Assembly (NCBI RefSeq): GCF_013761175.1
Contig: NZ_JACDUR010000002.1
Span: forward strand, 1,060,816-1,124,815
Direction: 5' to 3'
Origin: Nonomuraea soli
GTDB lineage: Bacteria > Actinomycetota > Actinomycetes > Streptosporangiales > Streptosporangiaceae
Length of the DNA: 64,000 nt
Both the position numbers and the translations under genes were made by a program. Position 1 is the stretch's first letter. The number at the start of each line of letters is the position of its first letter. Positions 1 to 8,597 of the stretch are shown here, in pieces. The notes under the pieces were generated by a model. The model saw only the letters and a program-made list of their open reading frames with translations, made no database searches and was not told the origin of the DNA.

Positions 1-350
1 AGAACATCTCGTCGGTGGAGGTCGAGGACGTGCTGCGCGCGCACCCGGCCGTGGCGGAGGTGGCGGTCTACGCCGTCGATTCCGAGCTCGGCGAGGACGA
101 GGTCATGGCGGCGGTCGTCGCCAGGGAAAGCGCGCAGCTCGACTTCGAGGAGCTGGTCGCGTTCTGCGGCCCGCGCCTGGCGGCGTACGCCATCCCTCGC
201 TTCCTCGTCCGGCTCGACGCCCTCCCGCTGACCGAGAACGGCAAGGTCAGGAAGCCGGAGCTCCGCAGCCGCGGAACCGAGGGCGCATGGGACCGCCAGC
301 CACCTCGTCCCCAGCCGACGGCCCCAACGGAACGGACATCCCATGCGTGA
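1..350 (+). CDS. AMP-dependent acyl-CoA ligase, C-terminal end only
   Basis: The reading frame is open from the left edge (codons in phase with base 3) and ends at 350, so only about 115 C-terminal residues are present. It starts with the NISSVEVED segment of the hinge/C-terminal lid of ANL-superfamily ligases. It carries the A10-type motif PLTENGKVRK, whose lysine is the adenylation lysine. A proline-rich tail follows. The family activates carboxylic acids to acyl-CoA through an acyl-adenylate. The next gene starts inside this one (ATG at 343), so the two are probably translated together as part of the aromatic/amino-acid catabolic operon. The substrate cannot be inferred from this fragment. 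Confidence 0.85.
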   Translation, partial: NISSVEVEDVLRAHPAVAEVAVYAVDSELGEDEVMAAVVARESAQLDFEELVAFCGPRLAAYAIPRFLVRLDALPLTENGKVRKPELRSRGTEGAWDRQPPRPQPTAPTERTSHA

Positions 351-1797
351 GTACAGGAACTTCGTCGACGGGCGATTCATCGACGGAGCGGAGGCGTTCG
401 CCGACATCGACCCGGCGACAGGCCAACAGGTCGCCTGGGTACACGAGGCGGACGCCACCGTCGTCGACCAGGCGGTCCGGGCAGCGCGCGCGGCGCTGGA
501 GGGCCCCTGGGGCCGGACGACGACCCAGCAGCGCTGCACCCTGCTCCGCCGGGTCGCGGACGAGATCGACCGGCGCGCCGACGACCTGCTGGCCGCCGAG
601 GTCGCCGACACCGGCAAGCCGGAAGCAGGCGCTCGCGCTCTCGACATCGCCCGTGCGGCCGCCAACTTCCGGGCCTTCGCCGATGTCGTGGGAGCCGAAG
701 GAGTGGAGTCCTACCTTCAGGACCTGGGTGAGGGCCGGCAAGCGCTGAACTACGCCGTGCGCAAACCGCTGGGCGTCGTGGCGGCGATCGTGCCGTGGAA
801 CCTGCCGCTTCTCCTCCTGACCTGGAAGCTGGCGCCGGCGCTGGCGTGCGGCAACACCTTCGTCGTCAAACCGTCCGAGGAGACGCCGGGCTCGGCGACG
901 CTACTCGCCGAGGTGCTCGCCGCGGCGGGCGTGCCGGACGGCGTCTACAACGTCGTCCACGGATTCGGCGCCGGTTCGGCGGGCGAGCACCTCACCAGCC
1001 ACCCGGGCATCGACGGCGTGACCTTCACCGGGTCGACGGCGACCGGCGCCGGCATCATGAAGACCGTCGCACCCCGTATCCGCCCGGTGTCCTTCGAACT
1101 CGGCGGGAAGAACGCGGCCCTCGTCTTCGCCGACGCCGACCTCGACGCCGCGGTCGCCGGGCTGACCAGCTCCGTGTTCGCCAACACCGGGCAGGTGTGC
1201 CTGTGCACCGAGCGCGTCTACATCGAACGCCCGGTCTTCGACGAGGTGACGGAACGGCTCGTCGCCGCGGCCGGGGAACTGCGTCTCGGAGCGCCTTCCG
1301 ATCCGGCCACCACGACCGGCCCGGTGATCTCGCGAGCTCACCAGAAGAAGATCCTCGACTACGCGGACCTGGCCGAGCAGGCGGGCGCCAAGACCCTGAC
1401 GGGAGGACGGGCAGCCACCCCGGGCGGCGCTCTCAACGGCGGGTTCTGGGTCGAACCGACCCTCTGGACGGGCCTGAACGATGACGACCGGGTCGTCCGG
1501 GAGGAGATCTTCGGTCCCGTCGCGGCGCTCATGCCCTTCGACACCGAGGAGGAGGCCGTCAGGCGTGCGAACGACACCGACTACGGGCTCGCGGCCGCGG
1601 TCTGGACGTCCGACCTCCGTCGTGCTCACCGGGTCGCGGCCCGCATGCGGACCGGGATCTCCTGGGTCAACACCTGGTTTCTGCGCGAGCTGCGATCCCC
1701 TTTCGGCGGGATCGGACTGTCGGGCATCGGCCGCGAGGGCGGCCGTCACTCGCTCGACTTCTACACCGAGACGACGAATGTGTGCGTGGCACTGTGA
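343..1797 (+). CDS. aldehyde dehydrogenase, aminomuconate/hydroxymuconate-semialdehyde type
   Basis: A 484-residue NAD(P)-dependent aldehyde dehydrogenase of normal family length. Visible motifs are PWNLP (catalytic Asn about 153), FTGST for the cofactor, ELGGKN (general base Glu about 252) and NTGQVCLCTER (nucleophile Cys about 286). The VCLCTERVYIER stretch resembles 2-aminomuconate and 2-hydroxymuconate semialdehyde dehydrogenases. The 3-hydroxyanthranilate dioxygenase immediately downstream makes oxidation of 2-aminomuconate semialdehyde the likeliest job. That step would also need an ACMS decarboxylase, which is not in this window. Substrate is inference; family is secure. The ATG overlaps the upstream ligase gene by 8 nt. 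Confidence 0.85.
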   Translation: MREYRNFVDGRFIDGAEAFADIDPATGQQVAWVHEADATVVDQAVRAARAALEGPWGRTTTQQRCTLLRRVADEIDRRADDLLAAEVADTGKPEAGARALDIARAAANFRAFADVVGAEGVESYLQDLGEGRQALNYAVRKPLGVVAAIVPWNLPLLLLTWKLAPALACGNTFVVKPSEETPGSATLLAEVLAAAGVPDGVYNVVHGFGAGSAGEHLTSHPGIDGVTFTGSTATGAGIMKTVAPRIRPVSFELGGKNAALVFADADLDAAVAGLTSSVFANTGQVCLCTERVYIERPVFDEVTERLVAAAGELRLGAPSDPATTTGPVISRAHQKKILDYADLAEQAGAKTLTGGRAATPGGALNGGFWVEPTLWTGLNDDDRVVREEIFGPVAALMPFDTEEEAVRRANDTDYGLAAAVWTSDLRRAHRVAARMRTGISWVNTWFLRELRSPFGGIGLSGIGREGGRHSLDFYTETTNVCVAL

Positions 1798-1929
1798 GCG
1801 CGGCCGGAGCACCTGCCGTGCCGACGGCATCGCTGAGGCGGCCGAGCTCCCCGGCATGAACGACCTCGGCTCATCGACATCCAGGCCGTTGGCACACCCG
1901 CCCGGCATCACCTCTCAGGAGGAAGCGCA

Positions 1930-2463
1930 ATGACCCAGCCGACCGATCGTGTCTCCCCGCCACTCAACTTCATGGAGTGGATCCGTGAGCACGAGCCGGA
2001 GCTCAAGCCTCCGGTCAACAACCAGCCGATCTTCACCGGGCGGGACTTCATCGTCCAGGTCGTCGGCGGCCCGAACCAGCGGACCGACTTCCACGTCGAC
2101 CCCTACGAGGAGTGGTTCCACCAGATCAAGGGCTCCATGCACGTCGACGTCATGACCGAGGACGGCAGGGTCACCGTCGAGATCAGGGAAGGTGAGACCT
2201 GGCTCCTTCCGGGCCTGGTTCCCCACTCGCCGCAGCGGCCCGAGGCGGGGTCCATCGGCGTCGTGATCGAGCGGGTCCGCGAGGAGGGCACCCTGGAGAA
2301 GTTCCAGTGGTACTGCCTCCAGTGCTCGGGACTGGTGCACGAGGTGGAGCTGCAGGTCCGCGACATCGTGGCCGACCTGCCGCCGGTGTTCACGCGGTTC
2401 TACGAGGACACGGCGGCCCGCACCTGCGAGCACTGCGGCGCCCTGCATCCCGGGAAGGGATGA
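1930..2463 (+). CDS. nbaC: 3-hydroxyanthranilate 3,4-dioxygenase
   Basis: A 177-residue cupin that opens the ring of 3-hydroxyanthranilate to 2-amino-3-carboxymuconate semialdehyde, in tryptophan/kynurenine or nitrobenzoate-type catabolism. The expected residues are all present: Fe(II) ligands His55, Glu61 and His99; substrate-binding Arg51, Arg103 and Glu114; and a C-terminal rubredoxin-like site of Cys129, Cys132, Cys166 and Cys169. Spacing matches the bacterial enzyme with a uniform shift of four residues relative to the well-studied Cupriavidus protein (remembered numbering). A strong ribosome site (AGGAGGAA) precedes the ATG. The gene lies between the semialdehyde dehydrogenase and an oxidoreductase, all on the same strand. 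Confidence 0.93.
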   Translation: MTQPTDRVSPPLNFMEWIREHEPELKPPVNNQPIFTGRDFIVQVVGGPNQRTDFHVDPYEEWFHQIKGSMHVDVMTEDGRVTVEIREGETWLLPGLVPHSPQRPEAGSIGVVIERVREEGTLEKFQWYCLQCSGLVHEVELQVRDIVADLPPVFTRFYEDTAARTCEHCGALHPGKG

Positions 2464-2467
2464 GCAC

Positions 2468-3511
2468 GTGCGCCCGCGGAACCTGCCGCACCCGCTCCCG
2501 CAGCACATGCGAGCCGTCGTCGCGAGCCGGCCGGGCGGACCGGATGTCCTGACGGTGACGCAGCGGGCCCTGCCGCGACCTGCGCGAGGTGAAGCGCTGG
2601 TGCGCGTCGTCGCGGCAGGCGTGAACCGGGCCGACCTCATGCAACGAGCCGGCCACTACCCCGGTACGGCAGCGGTCGCCGACCTCGGCCTCGAGGTCTC
2701 AGGGATCGTGGTCTCGGTCGGTCCGGGTGTCGGTGACGACCTGCTCGGCCGTGAGGTGTGCGCGCTCCTGCCCGGAGGCGGGTACGCCGAGTACGTCGCC
2801 GTGCGCGCCGCACACCTGGCGCCGGTGCCCGCCGGCGTCTCCACCGTCGACGCCGCCGGGCTGATGGAGGCGACCGCCACCGTGTGGTCGAACCTGTACA
2901 TGCCCGACAAGCCGGTACCGGGGTCCTGGCTGCTCGTACACGGTGGCGCCAGCGGCATCGGTGCGACGGCCGTGCAACTCGCCGCCGCCCACGGCGTACG
3001 GGTGGCGACCACGGTCGGCTCGCCCGGCAAGGCCCGGTTCGTCGCGGGATTGGGCGCCGATCTCGTGATCGACCACCGTCGACAGGACTTCGCCGACGAG
3101 CTGTGCGAACGCGGCATCCGCCCCGCGGTGGTGCTCGACATCGTCGGCGCGGACTACCTGCAGCGCAACCTGCGGGTGCTGGAGCGCGGCGGCCGCGTCG
3201 TCGTGATCGGGCATCAGAGCGGATCGAGGGCCTCGATCGATCTCGAACCGCTGCTCAGGAGCAACCTGACGCTCACCGGAAGCGGTCTGCGGATGCGGCC
3301 CGATCACGAGAAGGACCAGATCATCGCCGACCTCGTGCAGCACGTGTGGCCGCTGTACGAGAGCGGCGCGATCGTCCCGACCACCCACGCGGTCCTTCCG
3401 CTCGAGAGGGCCGCAGAGGCTCACCGCCTCCTCGAGCAATCCCACCACCGTGGCAAGGTCCTGCTCCTCGCCGGCCCTGGCCTGCCCCCGACACCAGAAA
3501 GCCGACGATGA
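2468..3511 (+). CDS. zinc-independent MDR oxidoreductase, quinone oxidoreductase (PIG3/QOR) type
   Basis: A 347-residue medium-chain dehydrogenase/reductase. The N-terminal GroES-like domain (MRAVVASRPGGPDVLTV, then GVNRADLMQR) and the nucleotide-binding segment LVHGGASGIGATAVQLA are typical of NADPH:quinone reductases that lack zinc ligands. It ends with the usual HRLLEQSHHRGKVLL. The GTG at 2468 follows a good ribosome site (GGGAAGGGA) by about 8 nt. The alternative ATG at 2507 begins exactly at MRAVV and would remove a 13-residue extension. It is 4 nt from the dioxygenase stop and overlaps the next gene by ATGA, so it belongs to the same operon. The true substrate in this pathway is unknown. 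Confidence 0.82.
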   Translation: MRPRNLPHPLPQHMRAVVASRPGGPDVLTVTQRALPRPARGEALVRVVAAGVNRADLMQRAGHYPGTAAVADLGLEVSGIVVSVGPGVGDDLLGREVCALLPGGGYAEYVAVRAAHLAPVPAGVSTVDAAGLMEATATVWSNLYMPDKPVPGSWLLVHGGASGIGATAVQLAAAHGVRVATTVGSPGKARFVAGLGADLVIDHRRQDFADELCERGIRPAVVLDIVGADYLQRNLRVLERGGRVVVIGHQSGSRASIDLEPLLRSNLTLTGSGLRMRPDHEKDQIIADLVQHVWPLYESGAIVPTTHAVLPLERAAEAHRLLEQSHHRGKVLLLAGPGLPPTPESRR

Positions 3512-4302
3512 GCAGCCCTCCCTCCCGGATCATGTACCAGAGCTTCACCGACCCGGCCGTCCATCAGCCCTACCTCTCCAGGTTGCAGGCCTACCTCACC
3601 GAGATCGCCGCGCCCGGGGTCACCTACGAGGTGCGGGGGATCAGCCCGGGCGACACGCAGCTGGGCAGGCTCAGCGAGCTGCGTTGCGGCGTCCAGTCGG
3701 TCGCCGGCATCGTCGCGGCGGCCGAGGAGGGCTTCGACGCCGTCCTGGTCGGCCACTTCCAGGACGCGTGCCTCTACGAGGCGCGGACGGCCGTCGACAT
3801 CCCGGTCATCGGGCACGGCGAAGCCAGCATGCTCCAGGCCTGCATGCTGGGTGGCCGCATCGGCCTGGTCACCCTCGACCCCGTGTATCTCTCGTGGCAC
3901 AGCGAGCAGATAGCACGCTACGGCCTGTCGTCCCGGGTCGTCGACGTCCGGCCGCTGCGCATCACGCCCGACCAGGCGGTCGCGGCCTACGGCGACGACG
4001 CGGCCTACCAGTCGATCAAGGACACGTTCGTCTCGCTGGCCGTCACCATGGTCCGGGAGAGCGGTGTCGACGTCGTGATGTCGGCGGGGGGCCTGTTCGC
4101 CCTGCTCAGCGCCCGCGACCACGTCGAGGTCCCGGGCGCGTTGGTGGTGAACCCGACCCTGCTCGCGGTACGGCAGGCGGAGGCGTCCGTCGCGATCACG
4201 CGGGCGATGGGGACTCCGGTCTCTCGCGCCGGGACCTTCGCCATGGCGACGCCGCAAGCCGTGAAAGAACTGCTCACTCTCGTCAAGGAGACCCGACGAT
4301 GA
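3508..4302 (+). CDS. Asp/Glu/hydantoin racemase-fold protein without the catalytic cysteines
   Basis: A 264-residue protein with the two-lobed layout of the Asp/Glu/hydantoin racemase superfamily, recognisable from FDAVLVGHFQDACLYEAR, DIPVIGHGEAS and GGRIGLVTL. Active racemases use a cysteine at the start of the first motif and another in a GCxGM-type motif near residue 190. Here these positions appear as His83 (GHFQD) and Ser192-Ala193 (MSAGGLF). A Cys88 is nearby but shifted. It is therefore unlikely to be a conventional two-cysteine racemase and may be a decarboxylase, isomerase or other lyase. ATG overlaps the upstream stop (ATGA) and the next gene overlaps likewise, so expression is coupled to the catabolic genes. 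Confidence 0.75.
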   Translation: MSSPPSRIMYQSFTDPAVHQPYLSRLQAYLTEIAAPGVTYEVRGISPGDTQLGRLSELRCGVQSVAGIVAAAEEGFDAVLVGHFQDACLYEARTAVDIPVIGHGEASMLQACMLGGRIGLVTLDPVYLSWHSEQIARYGLSSRVVDVRPLRITPDQAVAAYGDDAAYQSIKDTFVSLAVTMVRESGVDVVMSAGGLFALLSARDHVEVPGALVVNPTLLAVRQAEASVAITRAMGTPVSRAGTFAMATPQAVKELLTLVKETRR

Positions 4303-4727
4303 CCACCTTCAGCTACACCGCCCACGCCCTGGCCACCGGCGACGGACGCTCAGGACGCGTCCGCTCGGACGACGGACTGATCGAGCTCGACCTGGGAATC
4401 CCCGAAGGCCTGGGCGGAGCCGGCGGGCACGTCAGCAATCCCGAGCAGCTCTTCGCCGCAGGCTACTCGGCCTGCTTCCTGTCGGCCCTGACCTCGGTCG
4501 CCCGCGCTCAACGCGTCAAGCTGAGCGACGCCCGGGTGGAGGCGCGGGTGACGATCGCCGGCGGCAGCGCCGGCTTCGACCTGTCCGTCGAGCTCGTCGT
4601 CACCGCTCCGGGCGTGCCGCCGGAGACCGGGGAGGCCCTGCTGGAGGCTGCCCATCGCAAATGTCCCTACTCGAAGGCCGTCACGGGCAACATCCCCGTG
4701 AAGCTCACGCTGTCACCAGGAAGCTGA
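4299..4727 (+). CDS. Ohr/OsmC-family peroxiredoxin-like protein
   Basis: A 142-residue Ohr-type protein. Family members reduce organic hydroperoxides with a cysteine pair that is recycled by lipoylated proteins. The key residues are visible: an Arg near residue 17-20 in DGRSGRV, Glu49 in NPEQLF, and Cys59 (GYSACF) and Cys122 (RKCPYSKA). It is the last gene of the plus-strand catabolic operon and overlaps the racemase-like gene by ATGA. Its presence suggests protection against peroxide by-products of ring oxidation, which is inference. A GC-rich hairpin follows the stop codon. Confidence 0.88.
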   Translation: MTTFSYTAHALATGDGRSGRVRSDDGLIELDLGIPEGLGGAGGHVSNPEQLFAAGYSACFLSALTSVARAQRVKLSDARVEARVTIAGGSAGFDLSVELVVTAPGVPPETGEALLEAAHRKCPYSKAVTGNIPVKLTLSPGS

Positions 4728-4735
4728 GGCGCACC

Positions 4736-4756
4736 GGCCGCCATCTCCGGGCGGCC
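4736..4756. terminator. GC hairpin between convergent genes
   Basis: A perfect 7-bp stem, GGCCGCC and GGCGGCC, encloses a 7-nt loop between the stop of the Ohr-like gene and the stop of the opposing GDPD gene. There is no U-tract, so it may be a weak or bidirectional terminator or simply a barrier hairpin. Confidence 0.35.
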
Positions 4757-4770
4757 GCCGGCGGCGGTGC

Positions 4771-5571
4771 CTAGGCGGCGGTGTCGCGGTGTTCCCACAG
4801 GCCGCGCCGGTCGAGGACGCCGCGCAGCCCCGTCACGTTGTCGGTCATGATGCCGTCGACGCCGAGGTCGAGCAGCCGCTCCATGCGGACGGGGTCGTTG
4901 ATGGTCCACACGTGCACCTGCATGCCCAGGGCGTGCGCGGTGCGCACCAGGGCGCGGGTGGTGACCCGCAGGCCGCGGAAGCCGAGGGGGATCTGGGCGC
5001 ACGGGATCTGGGCGCGCGACAGGCGCGCGAACAGCCGCCCGTAGCCCGAGGTGGCCGCGGCGGCGCGCAGGGCGGCCACGCCGCGGGGGCCGAGCGCCGA
5101 GCACACCTCGCGGCCCATGGCGGCGCGGGCGCGGGCCAGGCGCTCGTCGGAGAAGGAGGTCAGGCAGACCCGCTCGTAGGCGTTGGTGCGCTGCACGACG
5201 CGGGCCAGCGGCAGGATGGCGCCGGCCTCCTTGACGTCGATGTTGAAACGCGCCTCGGGGAAGGAGCCGATGAGCTCCTCCAGGACGGGGATCTGGTGGG
5301 CGCCACCGATGCGCGCCTGCCGTACGACGGAGTAGGGAAGTTCGGCGATGCGGCCGCGCCGGTCGGTGACGCGGTCGAGGGTGTGGTCGTGGAAGGCCAG
5401 CAGGACGCCGTCGCGTGTGGCGTGGGCGTCGGTTTCTAGGTAGGTGTAGCCCAGGCGCACGGCGTGCTCGAAGGCCGCCATGGAGTTCTCGGCCCCCTCC
5501 AGGGCGCCGCCTCGGTGGGCGAAGGCCAGGGGGCCGTGGTGGTCGAGGAAGCTGAAGCGGCGGCTGAGCAT
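4771..5571 (-). CDS. glycerophosphodiester phosphodiesterase
   Basis: A 266-residue GDPD-family TIM barrel that hydrolyses glycerophosphodiesters to glycerol 3-phosphate and an alcohol. Catalytic and metal-binding residues are visible: His19-Arg20 (AHRGG), Glu46 and Asp48 (LETDAH) and His61 (FHDHTLDR). Later come FNIDVKE and, near the C-terminus, VWTINDPVRMERLLDLGVDGIMTDN, which is typical of the family. No signal peptide is seen, so a cytoplasmic location is likely. The ATG (5571) shares one base with the stop of the upstream TrmH-like gene, making it the last gene of a six-gene minus-strand operon. Confidence 0.9.
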   Translation of the reverse strand: MLSRRFSFLDHHGPLAFAHRGGALEGAENSMAAFEHAVRLGYTYLETDAHATRDGVLLAFHDHTLDRVTDRRGRIAELPYSVVRQARIGGAHQIPVLEELIGSFPEARFNIDVKEAGAILPLARVVQRTNAYERVCLTSFSDERLARARAAMGREVCSALGPRGVAALRAAAATSGYGRLFARLSRAQIPCAQIPLGFRGLRVTTRALVRTAHALGMQVHVWTINDPVRMERLLDLGVDGIMTDNVTGLRGVLDRRGLWEHRDTAA

Positions 5572-6119
5572 CACTGGCCTTCGGGGGAGAGGGTCTGCCA
5601 TTCCTGGCGGCGGGTCTCGGCCAGGGCGATGGCGGCGGCGACGGCGACGTTGAAGGAGCCGACCTTGCCGACCTGCGGGATGTAGATCTCGCCGTCGGCG
5701 GCTTCGAGCAGGGCGGGGGAGCAGCCGTGGTCCTCGCTGCCGACGACCAGGCACACGTCACGGCCGAGGTCGGCGCGGAACAGCGGCTTGGCCTCGCCGG
5801 TGAGTTCGACGGCGAGCACGGTGTAGCCGTCGGCGCGGGCCTCCTGGACGGCCTGCACGGCGGTCAGGCCGTCCTTCCAGGGGACCAGCCGGTCGGTGCC
5901 CAGGGCGGTCTTGCCCGCCTTGGGGTTGGTCGGCGGGGTGGAGTTGCCGGCCAGCCAGATCTGGTCGGCGCCGAACGCGGCGGCGCTGCGGAAGATGGAC
6001 CCGACGTTGAACGGCCCGGTCACCGACTCCAGGATCAGCGCCAGGCGGTGCTCGGTGGAGCGCCGCCAGGTGCGGTTGAGTCGCTTGACGTCGGTGGGCC
6101 GGAGTTGCTTGCGGATCAT
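5571..6119 (-). CDS. SpoU/TrmH-family RNA 2'-O-methyltransferase
   Basis: A 182-residue SPOUT (trefoil-knot) methyltransferase. The three family motifs are visible: motif 1 around GPFNVGSIFRSAAAFG, motif 2 LVVGSEDHGCS, and motif 3 YIPQVGKVGSFNVAVAAAIALAE. The short length and the arrangement fit TrmH-like tRNA guanosine 2'-O-methyltransferases, though an rRNA target is possible. The ATG overlaps the stop of the RsmC-like gene by ATGA. Two RNA-modifying enzymes are thus side by side in the MoxR operon. Confidence 0.85.
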   Translation of the reverse strand: MIRKQLRPTDVKRLNRTWRRSTEHRLALILESVTGPFNVGSIFRSAAAFGADQIWLAGNSTPPTNPKAGKTALGTDRLVPWKDGLTAVQAVQEARADGYTVLAVELTGEAKPLFRADLGRDVCLVVGSEDHGCSPALLEAADGEIYIPQVGKVGSFNVAVAAAIALAETRRQEWQTLSPEGQ

Positions 6120-6709
6120 CGGGTCACCTTCAGGATGCGGTAGGCGGCTCGGGAGGTGTGGCGGGTGGCCTGCCAGCCCTGCTCGCCGAGCCAGCGCTGC
6201 AGGGAGTCGGAGCCGAGGTGCTTCTGCACCACGAGGTAGGCCACGCCGTCGTCGGTCAGGCGGTCGAGCCAGCGGGTGAGCATGGCGTGCAGGGCGGGCT
6301 TGCCGATGCGGATCGCCGGGTTGGACCAGATGGCCGAGAACCGGGGTTCGGGCGGCATCTCGTCGACATGCACGGGACTTACTTTGTAAAGGCGAGCGGC
6401 CTGGGCGTTACGCCCGGTGAGCTCCAGGCTGCGCCTGTTGACATCGACAGCCCAGACCCGCGCCTCGGGCGCGCGCGAGGCCATCGTCAGCGCGATCGGG
6501 CCGTAGCCGCAGCCCAGGTCGAGCAGGTCTCCCTCCTGGGGAGGCCGCGGCACCGACTCCAGCAGGATGCGGGTGCCCAGGTCGATCTTCTCGGGCGAGA
6601 AGACGCCCCGGTCGGTCTCCAGCCTCAGGTGCAGGTCGGGCAGGACCAGGTCGACCGTGCCCGGCCTGCTGGCCGACTGCGGCCGCTCCTCGAAGTAATG
6701 CGCGCTCAC
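6116..6709 (-). CDS. class I SAM methyltransferase, RsmC-like
   Basis: A 197-residue protein resembling the catalytic half of the 16S rRNA guanine-N2 methyltransferase RsmC. It has the SAM motif LLDLGCGYGPIAL, an acidic motif-II residue in VWAVDVN, and SAIWSNPAIRIGK, the counterpart of the NPPxH/R catalytic motif with Ala where a second Pro is usual. The GTG start at 6709 gives SAHYFEERP, the normal beginning of actinobacterial members; the start is 11 nt past the VWA gene stop. A degenerate copy of the window's AT-rich repeat lies inside it (about 6378-6398). The target rRNA position is not determined. Confidence 0.82.
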   Translation of the reverse strand: MSAHYFEERPQSASRPGTVDLVLPDLHLRLETDRGVFSPEKIDLGTRILLESVPRPPQEGDLLDLGCGYGPIALTMASRAPEARVWAVDVNRRSLELTGRNAQAARLYKVSPVHVDEMPPEPRFSAIWSNPAIRIGKPALHAMLTRWLDRLTDDGVAYLVVQKHLGSDSLQRWLGEQGWQATRHTSRAAYRILKVTR

Positions 6710-6720
6710 GTGCCAGAACG

Positions 6721-7668
6721 TTACGGGATGCGGGAGCCCAGCAGGACCGCCGCGCCCGCGACCAGCACGCCGACCAGGATCGCCGCGATGATGAAACGCT
6801 GGCTGATCTCCTGGTTGACCAGCTTGTAGCCGAGCGAGGTGCCGATCTGCTCGTAGACCTCGCGCAGCTCCGTGCCCGATTCGGCGGAGTAGGCCCGGCC
6901 GGTGGTGCCGTCGGACAGCGACTGCAGGGTGGCCTTGTTGACCGGCACGTTCACCGGCCTGCCGTCGATCTCCACGGTGCCTTCCTGCGTGCCGTACGCG
7001 ATCGTGGAGACCGGCACGCGCGCCTGCGTGGCGGCCTGGATGGCCTCGTTGACGCCGCGGCCCGAGGTGTTGTCGCCGTCGGACAGCAGCACGATCGCGG
7101 CCGGCGGCGGGTCGGTGGCGGCGCGCTGGTCGAAGGAGCGGATGGAGTCGAGGGAGTTGAAGACCGCCTCGCCGATGGCGGTGCCGGGCCGGGTGGTCAG
7201 GTTGCCGATGGCGGTGGCGACCGCCTGGTGGTCGGTCGTGGGGGAGATGACCACGTTGGCCGAACGGGCGAAGGAGACCAGGCCGACGTTGAAGCGGTCG
7301 GGCAGCTCCAGCGCGAACTGCTGGGCGGCGGCCTTGGCGGCGGCGATGCGGTTGGGCGTGACGTCGTCGGCCTCCATCGACAGCGACACGTCGAGCGCGA
7401 TCATGATGGTGGCGCGGTCGCGCGGCACCTTCACCTCGAAGGCGGGCTTGGCGGCGCCGATCACCAGCAGGCTCATCATGACCAGGAACAGCGCGGGCGC
7501 GACGTGCCTGCGCCAGCCGGGCCCGGCGGGCACCACCAGGTCGAGCAGCGCCAGGTTGGTGAAGCGCACCGTGTAGCGGCGGCGCATCAGCTGGGAGGCG
7601 ACGTAGGCGCCGATGATCAGCGCGATCAGGGCGAACAGCCACAACCATCCGGGCGCCAGAAAGGTCAT
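6721..7668 (-). CDS. VWA-domain membrane protein (BatA/BatB-like)
   Basis: A 315-residue membrane-anchored von Willebrand A protein. Two hydrophobic segments lie at the N-terminus (about 5-25 and 57-75). They are followed by the VWA domain with the metal-site motif DVSLSM, a downstream Thr in [11 protein letters not shown], and [11 protein letters not shown]-terminal transmembrane helix ([19 protein letters not shown]) ends the protein. Such proteins accompany MoxR ATPases and DUF58 proteins and are thought to act in envelope or metal-centre assembly. The ATG overlaps the DUF58 stop by ATGA, and the gene is third in the operon. Confidence 0.9.
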   Translation of the reverse strand: MTFLAPGWLWLFALIALIIGAYVASQLMRRRYTVRFTNLALLDLVVPAGPGWRRHVAPALFLVMMSLLVIGAAKPAFEVKVPRDRATIMIALDVSLSMEADDVTPNRIAAAKAAAQQFALELPDRFNVGLVSFARSANVVISPTTDHQAVATAIGNLTTRPGTAIGEAVFNSLDSIRSFDQRAATDPPPAAIVLLSDGDNTSGRGVNEAIQAATQARVPVSTIAYGTQEGTVEIDGRPVNVPVNKATLQSLSDGTTGRAYSAESGTELREVYEQIGTSLGYKLVNQEISQRFIIAAILVGVLVAGAAVLLGSRIP

Positions 7669-8597
7669 GACGGCCGCCTGCGGGAGTGCACCATGCGCCG
7701 TTGCTGGAGGGTGAAGTGGGCGATGTCGTGCACCCAGTCGCGGTCGGTGCGCAGCACCAGGTGGGACACGCCCGCGCGGCGCAGCGCGATGCGGGTGCCC
7801 TCGCGCTGCAGGGCGGCCGCTTCCGCGTACGCCTGCCGTACTCTCGGTGTGAGGTGCACGTCGCGTACGTTCCCGCTCTCGGGGTCGCTGAACGCGATTC
7901 TGCCCACGTCGGGCAATTCGAGCTCCCGCGGGTCGATGACCTCGACGGCCAGCACCTGATGGCGGGCGGCCAGGCGGCGCATCGGCCGCTCCCAGTCGCG
8001 CTCGGCCTCCGGGTCGAGGCTGGGGTGGGCGTCGAGGAAGTCGGAGACGATCACCCGCAGGCCGCGGCGCTGGCGGGTGGAGGCCAGCACCTCGAGTCCC
8101 TCGGCCAGATCGGGGGCGTCGGGCACGGAGCGGCCGCGCGGGGCGTCGCTGAGCGAGTGCAGCAGGCCGTACAGGGCGGGCCGCCCGGTGCGGGCGGGCA
8201 TGCGGTGGATGTACTCCTCGTGCAGGACCAGCACGCCGAACCTGTCGCCGACCCGGCTGGACAGGAAGCCGATCGCGCCGATGGCCGACACGACCAGGTC
8301 GCGCTTGTCGGTGTCGGCGGTGCCGAAGTCCATGCTGGCCGACAGGTCGGCCAGCGCCCACGTCTCCAGCTCGCGGTCGGCCACCAGGTCGCGCACGTGC
8401 GGCACCGTCGTGCGGGCGGTGACGGCCCAGTCCATGCGGCGCACGTCGTCCTCGCCCGGCACGTACATGCGGCTGTCGCCGGACTCGCTGCCGGGGCCGG
8501 GCAGCAGGCCCTGGTGCATGCCGTGCATGAGGCCGTCGAGCTTACGGGTGATGGTCAGCTCCAGCCTCCGCAGCGCCACCTCCGCCCTGTTGGTCAT
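7665..8597 (-). CDS. DUF58-domain protein
   Basis: A 310-residue DUF58 protein, the usual partner of MoxR ATPases. The signature [18 protein letters not shown] followed by [23 protein letters not shown] is clear. A VWA-like core follows ([22 protein letters not shown]). No transmembrane segment is seen. It sits between the MoxR ATPase gene (ATGA overlap with its stop) and the VWA gene (ATGA overlap). The three-gene MoxR/DUF58/VWA unit is conserved in many bacteria; its substrate is unknown. Confidence 0.9.
   Translation of the reverse strand: MTNRAEVALRRLELTITRKLDGLMHGMHQGLLPGPGSESGDSRMYVPGEDDVRRMDWAVTARTTVPHVRDLVADRELETWALADLSASMDFGTADTDKRDLVVSAIGAIGFLSSRVGDRFGVLVLHEEYIHRMPARTGRPALYGLLHSLSDAPRGRSVPDAPDLAEGLEVLASTRQRRGLRVIVSDFLDAHPSLDPEAERDWERPMRRLAARHQVLAVEVIDPRELELPDVGRIAFSDPESGNVRDVHLTPRVRQAYAEAAALQREGTRIALRRAGVSHLVLRTDRDWVHDIAHFTLQQRRMVHSRRRPS

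Noticed and set aside
6378..6418. Full copy of the 16-bp repeat inside the RsmC-like gene
   Set aside because: The core differs (TTT instead of AAA) and the protein alignment shows no insertion, so it is noted only as a degenerate match that could be chance.
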